A DNA stretch of 64,000 bases from Clusia tigrina. Its lineage: Eukaryota > Arthropoda > Insecta > Diptera > Clusiidae. Within the stretch, counting starts at the first letter, position 1. Each line of letters opens with the position of its first letter. This document shows, one piece after another, positions 55,636 through 64,000 of this stretch. The stretch spans positions 125,706,275-125,770,274 of the forward strand of contig OV050031.1 in assembly GCA_920105625.2 (NCBI GenBank), given 5' to 3'. The notes beneath the pieces were generated by a model, which did not search any database, was not told the origin of the DNA, and worked only from the letters and a program-made list of their open reading frames with translations. Made by a program: the position numbers and the translations under genes.

Positions 55636-55941
55636 CTGCTTAATGATTTGTATTAATACTTGTTGGTAGGTAGGAAAATTGTTTCTGTATTGCAGTTTGA
55701 AGTTTGTACCAGTCGGCGTAGTCCAACTTGTATCTGTGTCTTCTATGTCCAGGTGACTCGTTTGTTGTGTCGTTATTGATGGCTTCAATTGCCTCGCGTA
55801 ATGAACATTTGTTTAGGGTCTTATGCTTTAATATTGCTTGTCGTTTCTTCAATGTTGGACAGTTTTTGTTGTCAGAATGGTGTTGTTGCTTGCAGTTTAT
55901 GCACTCAACTGTATTACATGGTAGGGTTTCATGGTCAGCGT
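55636..55941 (-). repeat. Mini-palindrome, left arm (306 bp), I-type ORF1 C-terminus
   Basis: Minus-strand frame 55640-55852 plus upstream knuckle sequence VECINCKQQHHSDNKNC. It pairs with 55969-56274 at constant coordinate sum 111910, i.e. without indels, and with few mismatches (for example HHSD versus DHSD, AIEAI versus AVEAI). Confidence 0.9.
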
Positions 55942-55968
55942 CATGGTCACCCTAAACAAATGTTCATT
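55942..55968. repeat. 27-bp loop of the mini-palindrome, copied from the arm
   Basis: Most of the loop and the first bases of the right arm (55949-55972) form an exact 24-bp direct repeat of 56091-56114, i.e. a piece of the arm was copied into the turn. Confidence 0.85.
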
Positions 55969-56274
55969 ACGCTGACCATGAAACCCTACCATGTAATAAA
56001 GTTGAGTGCATTAACTGCAAGCAACAAGACCATTCTGACAACAAAAACTGTCCAACATTGAAGAAACGGCAAGCAATATTAAAGCATAAGACCCTAAACA
56101 AATGTTCATTACGCGAGGCAGTTGAAGCCATCAATAACGACACAACAAACGAGTCACCTGGACATAGAAGACACAGATACAAGTTGGACTACGCCGACTG
56201 GTACAAACTTCAAACTGCAATACAGAAACAATTTTCCTACCTACCAACAAGTACTAATACAAATCATTAAGCAG
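55969..56274 (+). repeat. Mini-palindrome, right arm (306 bp)
   Basis: Inverted copy of 55636-55941. Plus-strand frame 56058-56270 reads MKKRQAILKHKTLNKCSLRE. It interrupts the minus-strand ORF1 between its N- and C-terminal parts. Confidence 0.9.
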
Positions 56275-56321
56275 AGCGTACGTTGTTTTTTTTACAGATT
56301 TACAAAATTTGATAGGGTGGC

Positions 56322-56880
56322 CTAAAGTAAAACAGATTTTGCAATGCTTACTTCTTTAGAGATGTCGTATAGGTTGAACGAGATTATAAGTAATGGTATA
56401 TTAATTTTTTTATCATCTATAATTTTTGTTATTTTCTCACATTCGATTGCACCTTGTTCTTTTAAGCCTTCATCAATTTCATTTTCACTTAAACTACTTA
56501 GGAAACCGGAATAGGCCACGCCCTTTACCGTATTTAAGGTTCACATAGATTGGAAATCTTTGTTATTAGAAACTTATTTGTTTGGTGATTATTATTTGTC
56601 AAAATAAGAAGATGACCTTCTCTTGTAAATGATATTGAGCGAGGTTTTCAGTTATTATTCTTTCGAAGGCTTCATTTAGTAAGAATATATTAAACAGCTT
56701 AAGCGGCTTATGAATTTTATTTTTAATTATTATAAATTTGGGAAACGAGATAGATTTTTGTGATTTTATATAGTTTTTGTTTTTGAGGTTTGGGAAGTCG
56801 TATTTGTTGTGAATGTTATAATTTTTACGTTTCGGTATTATTGCCAAGAATGGCAATCCGCATCGTCGCATCCTCCTTGT
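56322..56880 (-). pseudogene. I-type LINE ORF1 N-terminal part
   Basis: Frames 56599-56871 and 56322-56519 carry FPKFIIIKNKIHKPLKLFNI, NEAFERIITENLAQYHLQE, YSGFLSSLSENEIDEGLKEQ and ECEKITKIIDDKKINIPLLI, with the pattern I associate with I-factor ORF1 before its CCHC knuckles. Frameshifted once near 56560. Confidence 0.65.
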
Positions 56881-58052
56881 TCAGGATCCAATTTCGGTTT
56901 CATTTTTCAGTTTTCACTTTTTCTTTTCTTTTTCTTCAGACACTACAAGAAACCAATTATATAGCGGCGCTGATAAAACGGTAAATAAAGAAATATATTT
57001 ATTCAGTGTCCGCCCTATGCTCCGACTAGGAGCGATATTTTTGACTCTTTTTTATTATGTCTTTTAGTTAACTTTGTTAGCATAAATATAGTTTTATTGT
57101 GTCAAATGTCATGGAATTAATAATAATAATAATTTATTCAGTTTAAGCAAATGAGTTAATAATTACGCAGCAACTACTTCCGTTCCGGTAGAGAGTCAAT
57201 TGGTCAATGATTACTTTTTTTTATAAATTGTTTAAAAAACTAAAATTGTTTAGAAACATAAAATCACAAGAATTATACATATTTTTTTTTCCTCATATAT
57301 TGGATATACTCGTACATTGTAATATTCATTTTACAACTTTCTGTCCATTAAGTAATAAACAATTTTTTTCTCTACAAATGTTATTAATTAACTATTATAC
57401 AATTTGTTTTTCTGAAATCATTAGCGGCATTTACATTAAAATTTTAATTTATTTTACAATCATTGACTCATAAAAAAACATTATTTAATATTATAATTTA
57501 CTTCCCGACAACTGGTTATTTTATAAATTAACTTTTTTTTTCTCAAATTTGACATAAGCGAAAATATACAAGAGAAACCCGTTCATGCGGAAACTTTGCC
57601 CATTGCATGACTAATTTTCAATGCATCTAATTAGTTTTTATTTAAATCTACTTATAGCCTGGTATTAATAAACCCATAAAAGAGTGTATTATCCCACACA
57701 CTGTAACTTTCGCGAATATGATACATAACTTCCATACACTTTCAATTGCTTACAATTAATTGCTAAAGTCATTTTCCTCAATCAAACTAAATATATATTT
57801 TTTTATACCCCATCTGTAGTCTAATTTCGAAAAAAAATTAGAGGACTTTGAAGGTGGTAAAAAATTAAGGAAAACTCTTAAAAAGAACTATATTTACAAG
57901 TCAATATCTTTTGAGTTCCTCCAAGTTCCAGATAGATATTTGAAGATATCATTGAAGCAATTTATTATCTTTTAGAATTGGTATGGATCTTCACCAAGTT
58001 TTGCCAAGTCTTTGAGATATACGATTTTGAAAAATGGCCCAAAACTATTTTA
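56881..58052. other. AT-rich, nothing recognised
   Basis: Poly-T and poly-A runs and short chance frames. No element signature. Confidence 0.5.
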
Positions 58053-58297
58053 AGAATGTCGACGGTGCATTCAAAAAGCCAATGCTCATCGTCAACTCGA
58101 TTGCGGAGCTGTAACACAATAAAAGTTAACATAATGATTATTCATAAATCTCTATCTATTTCTAATCGTTACGGCCTAAAAATATGTACTTACTTACTAC
58201 TACTTCTTAAAAGCTAACTACCCCAAAGGTATAGTGACTGTTAGGTGTTGTGATGTGAGTCAACTACACGCAGGTAGCTTGATTTTGACTCACAACA
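58053..58297. repeat. Unclassified 240-bp repeat, copy 2
   Basis: Followed by GTGCTATATATGACTAGTTG and an ATG frame (AAAATGAAAAACAAC...), also seen after copy 3 but not after copy 1. Confidence 0.8.
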
Positions 58298-58435
58298 GTG
58301 CTATATATGACTAGTTGTTCTGACAAAATGAAAAACAACGTAGATGACCGACTTTTAACAAACCTTTCTGGCGTTCCAGTTACACACTTGTTGATTGGTG
58401 TCAGTTTTCTTAGTCAACTGACCTACTGAATATAA
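58298..58435. repeat. Segment between copies 2 and 3
   Basis: The first ~70 bp recurs after copy 3 (58679-58745). The rest resembles the sequence before copy 1 (53298-53369). Copies 2 and 3 are thus units of a tandem array of about 383 bp period. Confidence 0.7.
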
Positions 58436-58678
58436 GAATGTCGATGGTGCATTCTAAAAGCCAATGCTCATTGTCAACTCGATTGCGGAACTGTAACACC
58501 CTAAAATTAACATAATGATTATTCATAAATCTCTATTTATTTCTAATCATTACGGGATAAAAATATGTACTTACTTAATACTGCTTCTTAAAAGCTAACT
58601 ACTCCAAAGGTATAGTGTCTGTTAGGTGTTATGCTGTGAGTCAACTACATGCAGGGAGCTTGATTTTGACTTAGAACA
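58436..58678. repeat. Unclassified 240-bp repeat, copy 3
   Basis: Third copy, in tandem with copy 2. See copy 1. Confidence 0.8.
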
Positions 58679-59629
58679 GTGCTATATATGACTAGTTGTT
58701 CCGACAAAATGAAAAACAACATAGATGACCGACTTTTAACAACGGGAAATATTTGTTTGCTTCAACATGACAGAAACATCGTGACCAACTTAAAGACAGA
58801 AAATCATCCCCTTATCATTGACCGAAGCAGAGTATATAAAAGAAAAACATATTTTAGTTTATTGAATGAACATAGTAATTTAAAAATAAAAATTGATTAA
58901 ATATAAAACAATTACTCGTACTACAACCCACTCCGACGATCAAATTTAGACTCTTCGTTGTCAGAGTTGCTCAGAGTTGCTCTTTTCTATTCATAAAACA
59001 GTGTTGTCAATATGATTGTCCGCCTATTGTTCTTCATCGGCTTAGCTCATTTCCCACTATCGACTATCCTGGTGTTTCATTCGTTCCGATTGAAAAGTTT
59101 CACTTTTTCATGTACTCGGATACTGTGTGATTTCTGAATGGCCCCTCAGAATCTCCAACTTGTCACAGAAATATCGCCAAAAAATTAGGATTTAATTTTA
59201 AATCTGGACCAAATTGCGCTTGATTGTGACTATCTGATTGTTAATTGGCCATTTAGGTGGGATCATACATTAGCCACAATGCACCAATTATTGCCTTATT
59301 CCATACCCCAATCGCAAGATTTCACAATAAATTGGTTCATGCAGAAATTGAGGCCAATATTGTGCTTATTATGCCCAATCAAGATCAACCCTGGTATGAT
59401 CATTTGACATGATTTCAAAAAGCGGCAAGCTTTATTGTATTCTTGTGCGGCAATTGAAGTGGACAATACGCGTTAATATTTACATTGTTTTTTTATTAAT
59501 TAACTTTGTTATTTCTTTGTGTATGCAAAAACCACTGCGTCGAACATCCTTTGTTTCCGTAAGTAACATAACTTTGAATCTATTTCATATTATAATTATA
59601 ATTTTATTGCAGTTTTGATATGGAGTGAC
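58679..59629 (+). other. Unassigned; 73-codon frame after the repeat
   Basis: The 58679-58900 frame includes MKNNIDDRLLTTGNICLLQH from the second ATG; the first 15 codons or so are shared with the sequence after copy 2. It may be the 5' coding end of whatever element the repeats belong to. The rest (58920-59629) shows nothing I recognise. Confidence 0.3.
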
Positions 59630-60190
59630 GAAATCTTTGTTGCGATGGCAAATACAGTATGCACCTCTGATAAAGCAGTAACAACACCTGTACCAAAAAA
59701 AGGAAGAGGCTGAGTGTTACTTCATCGTGTCATTTATGACCTCATACTGGCTATATTTGGAATTATTCGTCCTCGGACTACAAAGATCGGTGCAAAAGAG
59801 AGCAAGTATGGGGTCAAATCCCGGAAAAGTGCCCCTGACATACAGTGGCAGAATGCAAAGGGAAATGGGCCAACTTTAAAACGGCATTCCAAAAGGTTAA
59901 GGAAAAAATGAAGACAAAGTCTGGTCAGGGGGCAGGGACCACTCAACCACATTGGCCACATTGGAGCGCTATATAATTTTATAGTATACATGACATCAAA
60001 AAGTACATGGTCAGTATCGTCACTAGATGTACAAGATATACAACTAGGCTATAGTACATCGGTAACTTCGTCGTCTCCTGAGGAAGAAAAATTACAACAA
60101 ACTGATGCATCGTGTAGTCAAATAATTAGCGACAGAAGAGAACAATTGGCATGCGATGCGAATAAATTTGGCGTCACAAATACGTGAAAT
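59630..60190 (+). pseudogene. PIF/Harbinger Myb/SANT-like accessory protein remnant
   Basis: Plus-strand frames contain ECKGKWANFKTAFQKVKEKM (a SANT/Myb-type third helix), then TTQPHWPHWSAI near 59935-59970 and an acidic-Ser segment SLDVQDIQLGYSTSVTSSSP with LQQTDASCSQI. This layout fits the DNA-binding partner ORF of Harbinger transposons. Several frameshifts. A possible intron acceptor (TTATTGCAG) lies at about 59605. Confidence 0.5.
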
Positions 60191-60455
60191 GCAAAAAAAA
60201 AACTCAAAGGCTGCAAACAATTTGCACATACGAGTACAACTTGTAAGAACTGCAATAGAAGCTGTTGTGGACGCCGAGGATTACAATTAGTTTTGTATTA
60301 TGTACGAGTATATGTATCTTATAATTTAATAGAATGAATTACAAGAACTGAAATAAACAATTTACTTTTTATTAGAGCGTAGCTATTTAAAAGCATTGTG
60401 GATGACGGTTGATTATATATATTAATATTGCCAAACTGGTGAAGTTGCTTACCGG

Positions 60456-60653
60456 TTAGCTTTTGCTGGTATAAATGGATGATATCGTATTTGGAACAAT
60501 ACAGAAGAAAGAAAGACTATCTCCGGAAGCAAGAAAGAGGAATATCGTAGCTAAGCGTTTATGTGCTGAAATAGCCTTCTGCATGTTGGCATCCTGTTGC
60601 CTAATATATGGTGACACCAGTTCTGATAGCTCTTTAAAAGTTTCGTCACTCAT
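60456..60653 (-). pseudogene. PIF/Harbinger transposase N-terminal fragment
   Basis: Minus-strand frame MSDETFKELSELVSPYIRQQ, AISAHKRLATIFLFLASGDS and a following serine/isoleucine segment, matching the start of DDE_4-type (Harbinger) transposases, where this region precedes the helix-turn-helix. The catalytic DDE domain is not found. It converges with the Myb-like remnant on the other strand, a usual Harbinger arrangement. Confidence 0.55.
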
Positions 60654-60995
60654 TCGAATAAAACTTTTAAATAAAATGTTTTGGTTATCTATTTTAAGGA
60701 ATTACATTAATGTCTTCTCATACCCGCCATCAGTGGCCCTTGCTGTGAGCCACACTCTGACCCATGTACTTCATTTTTATCATTTCTTTTTTTCTTTCTT
60801 TCATTTTTTGTGAGTCAAACGAACACACGATATACAAAGCAGATGCAATTTTCTTTTTTTTTTAAGAATAAACCATTCTCACACAACAAAGAACAAAAGA
60901 GAATTTACAAGCTAGCACAACACCTGATAGAACAATCGTGTGATAGGGTTGCGGTAATTTTTGTCATTATATTGTTTTGCGCTAAATTGCGGATA
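60654..60995. other. Unassigned
   Basis: No gene seen; T-rich stretches near 60780 and 60850. Confidence 0.45.
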
Positions 60996-62500
60996 TCAAA
61001 ATTGTATAAAATGGGGCAATGGTGTGAATACATAGTATTTGATTGAACAAATTTCCTTATTGTGCGCCAATTCAGCATAATAAAAATTAGTGTCAGATTT
61101 GTGAATAGGCGGCAATCGTGTAATCCAAGGTTTAGGTTTCCTTTTGTTATTAAAAAATCGTCGATTTGCGCATTGTATTTTGGCTATATTCTCTCCAGAC
61201 ACACCTCTGATTAACTCTTGCTCGTCGTTTAACTGCTCCACCACCACTTCTTCCATGAGTTTGGTCTAATTTTCATTTGTGGTTATGCTCATTCAGGCCA
61301 GTGAGTATTTTAAATGGTGAAAATTTTGTGCTCCGCGGCGTACTGTTGATAATTTGTTGTACTCGGTCTACGTACCGGTACCAATTCATTGGATTTTCCA
61401 TATATAGTTTTGTCCGTATACGGTTTTTTTCAGTTTCGCAAAAATTCCTAAACGCATGTGAACTAAAAGTCGTTCTTCTGTCAGATATTATCCTAACCGG
61501 ATTTCCAAAAGTAGTTGCTTGTTTACGCAAGCGAGCTATCACCTAATTACTGCCTGTACTTTTAGTTGGAAAGAGGCATACAAATTTTGAGAATGCGTGT
61601 ATTACTGCCACTATATTGTTGTAAAATTTGTGAGTTGGCTCCATACTCCTGGCGATGAGCTATTTTAAACACCTCCTGTTCCATAGCTGACAGTACGTCG
61701 AACTTCATGAAAATCTTCGTATTTATCCTTCTCTTTGGGTCAGACAACTTTAAAACTGGAGCTTCAGTTAATGCAACCTTCAAGTACTGAAAAGCGGCAA
61801 CCTGTTCGTCCTCCATTTGGAATATAGCATATTTTACAAAGAAGTCTGTCAAAGGTTTGGCAGTTAACCCGTAATATCGAATAAAACGCCTGAAATATGG
61901 GGTAAGTCCTAAAAATCGTTGAAGCATTTTTTATCACTTAGAATAGGAAATTCGACTGCCTTGCTTTTTTCTTTGGATCTTATCGTAGAATTTTGGACAA
62001 TGTATCACATAAATCTGACACCATGTTTCAGTAACTGACTCCACTTTATACTTATACCATAGGATTCAGCCACACTCAATACCTTCCTTAACTTCTCGAT
62101 ACTCTCACCTACATCTTTGGATGGTATGACTATATCGGCAATATATACCATAACCATCTTGATTTAGTTCTCAGAAAATTGCTGAAATGTACCGACTGAA
62201 TACCGCTGGTGAATTTTATATAACGAATGGCACGTATAAAGTTTCGTACTGGCGTTACGAATGATGTTTATTTCCTGCATCCGTCTTCTAGTGGTACGTG
62301 GAAAAATCCATTTCTCAGATCCAATGTAGTATACAATCTAGTTGTATATGGTTTTTGTAAAACATCATCAATTAGAGGCATGCGAAAATGGTGATGCATT
62401 ATCTTCGTGTTCAACAAACACTGGGCCGAATAATTCCTTTATCGCGCCATTCCTTAACATGATGCTCAACTACGCTGTGTGTGTTAAGTTTTAAGTAGAA
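60996..62500 (-). mobile_element. Ty3/gypsy pol remnant (gypsy-3)
   Basis: Minus strand, in order from 62450: DKGIIRPS-like and TTRLYTTLDLRNGFFHVPLE (RT motif A), a degraded catalytic region YIADIVIPSKDVGESIEKLR (first Asp of YxDD replaced) near 62130, RT end QRFLGLTPYFRRFIRYYGLT (61562-61927), integrase core IISDRRTTFSSHAFRNFCE and STPRSTKFSPFKIL (61273-61542), and integrase C-terminal NDEQELIRGVSGENIAKIQ (60996-61256). RNase H and the HHCC finger are missing through deletion near 61560. No LTRs seen. Confidence 0.75.
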
Positions 62501-63499
62501 AGGTTTTTGCTTGTAATTACTCTGAGAGGAAGAGCTTTCGACTTTATTTTGATAGAGCTTATTGTTGTGCTCTTATTTACGATAAATGATTGCTTATTGA
62601 CAGTTTGATTAATATCAGGTGTTTTTAGATAGGAAGTACAGCATTGTACATTCCACGACGAGTTTAGTTGCATTTGTGGATGGACAGAAGCATTAGACTC
62701 AGCGCAGCTGACCATGTGAGGGGGCCCAGAAGTACGGGCTGGAAAAACACAAGTAGATCTAAACTGTTAAGGCGTCTGCTGCCGCTGCACATCTTCACTT
62801 CATGTTGAGAATAGAGCAAGATTGCACCGCTCCCCTGCATGTTTTCAGAGCATTTTCAGAGCGCTTCGGCAAAGGCAGGGGAAAGTGAGGCTGCGACGTC
62901 ACTTCAAACACACTATGAAAGTGCTAGAGCTTTGTGGCTCAAGTACTTTAGGATTTCCAAATAATGAAACGCACAGAATCTAAATTTTAGTGTTCTTTAT
63001 TTCACTTTTAAAGCTACACTATATCTAAGAAAGTGTCTAATTTACATGAAAGTTTTTATAGCTATTTACATTTATATATATGTATATCTATCTTATTCTT
63101 ACATACCTAAATAAATGATTTCTATGCACTGCATTTCAGAGTGCATGGAAACTATAAGCAAAGAAAGGTCGCAAAGTAAATTAAAAAACACTTAGTAGGT
63201 TTTTGGGTGAGTCGTATGTCCCATACTGAGGCAAGGTTTAAATGTATTTGGCGCAACGAGAATTATGCTCGTTGCGGCCGCATTAAATGAAATGTAGGGT
63301 GGTGGTCCGGATAAATTATTTGCGTAAGTGCAACAAGGTGTCATATGAATGTTATCATAAAGTATGGATTTAATATGTAAAAAAATTATTATTTAATTGT
63401 TCTGGGAATGTTTCTGTTCTCCAGTCAATAGGTATTTTGGGTACTGACGCCGATACTGACATGACCTATGCGCTGGGAGGGAGCGCTCGTCGGGTGAGA
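62501..63499. other. Unassigned right-flank sequence
   Basis: A 74-codon minus frame at 62491-62715 may be the degraded protease end of gypsy-3, but no active-site motif is visible. The rest has no recognisable feature. Confidence 0.4.
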
Positions 63500-63780
63500 T
63501 TATTTGTGTTTAATATTAAAAATTTTAATATATAATATATATATAAAATTTTAATATATATCGCATTTATGATATTCTTTATATAAATTAATGTGAAATG
63601 AAATATTTCAATTGATTTGGCATGAATATTTTTGTGTTATTCAGAATATTTTTTAGTCAAATTTGTGCCGTGATATTTGTTAAGGAAATGAGAGAAAAAA
63701 TTATGGGAAGTGAAATAAAAAATATAAATAATATGTACTTATTTTATAATTTTAGTTGTTTTCTTATATATTTATGTTAA
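63500..63780 (+). repeat. Dispersed AT-rich repeat, copy outside the palindrome
   Basis: Related to the right arm at about 37420-37700 in the same orientation: ATTTCAATTGATTTGGCAT, TTGTGTTATTCAG, GTGCCGTGA and a following TATGTACTTATTTTATAATTTTAG. More diverged than the two arm copies are from each other. Confidence 0.6.
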
Positions 63781-64000
63781 TACATATAGGAAGATAGTCT
63801 TAAGCTAAAATAATTGAGTTGATATTTACAATAGAGAAATAAGGATATTTGATTCTAAAAGTGTGCTATTTTATTAAGCTATTGAGAGAAGAATAGCGGA
63901 CATGAGCATGTCGTAATCTTCTTTTCTATTAATCTTGGTTGCAAGCCGTCTATTTTTACTTCTTAATTTATTTTTCAATTTTTTAATTTACAATTCACTT
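63781..64000. other. Right edge, no gene
   Basis: AT-rich sequence with no recognisable feature. Confidence 0.5.

Larger units (their letters stand above)
54939..56880 (-). mobile_element. I-type LINE remnant with internal inverted duplication
   Basis: Read on the minus strand: ORF1 N-terminus (56880-56322), an inverted extra copy of the ORF1 C-terminus (56274-55969), the ORF1 C-terminus in normal orientation (55941-55636), ORF2 linker sequence (about 55600-55250) and RNase H (55217-54939). Endonuclease and RT are mostly missing. All frames are broken. Confidence 0.7.

Noticed and set aside
53370..58297. Copies 1 and 2 of the 240-bp repeat as the two LTRs of one element
   Set aside because: The interior holds an unrelated I-type LINE on the opposite strand, no primer site follows copy 1, and similarity extends beyond the TG...CA borders.

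Overview
The window is AT-rich eukaryotic DNA made almost entirely of transposable elements, most of them broken and nested in one another. The families present are non-LTR retrotransposons (jockey and I/LOA types), Ty3/gypsy and BEL/Pao LTR elements, a mariner and a PIF/Harbinger element. Together they point to an insect, most likely a fly; a tephritid is possible but the sequence does not prove it. I see no ordinary host gene and no rRNA, tRNA or CRISPR.

The dominant structure is a giant inverted repeat. The left arm (6012-26609, 20.6 kb) and right arm (27599-47127, 19.5 kb) are reverse complements separated by a spacer of about 1 kb. Base differences between the arms are rare, under about 1% in the stretches I compared by eye. 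The arms also differ by discrete changes: a perfect 1,169-bp tandem duplication and a 37-bp gag deletion only in the left arm, a 10-bp deletion only in the right, a rearranged gypsy/LINE junction, and a (TA)n tract of about 113 versus 58 bp. These argue for a real duplication rather than a simple assembly mirror.

Right arm, outward from the centre: a gypsy element (gypsy-2) cut at the palindrome centre; a jockey LINE whose ORF1 holds a mariner (itself carrying a LINE RT scrap) and whose body holds a second gypsy (gypsy-1); a 3.5-kb stretch with no recognisable element but a coiled-coil ORF of about 175 codons; a gypsy of errantivirus type with a LOA-like LINE inside it; and a second jockey LINE interrupted by a BEL/Pao element. 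The palindrome ends inside that BEL element. The left arm carries the same series on the opposite strand.

Left flank (1-6011): a decayed LOA-like LINE (about 845-4690) and a jockey RT scrap. Right flank (47128-64000): the rest of the BEL element (protease, a second nucleocapsid-like block, 3' LTR, 5-bp target duplication), an internally deleted Transib/RAG1-like gene remnant with an intron, a jockey LINE, three copies of an unclassified 240-bp repeat, an I-type LINE containing a 306-bp mini-palindrome, PIF/Harbinger remnants and a decayed gypsy pol.

Order of events: BEL inserted into the jockey element before the palindrome formed, because the arms share the 5' LTR, and the two 5' LTR copies differ less from each other (about 1.3%) than either does from the 3' LTR (about 4%). 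Most stop codons in the arms are shared, so most decay also came before the duplication.
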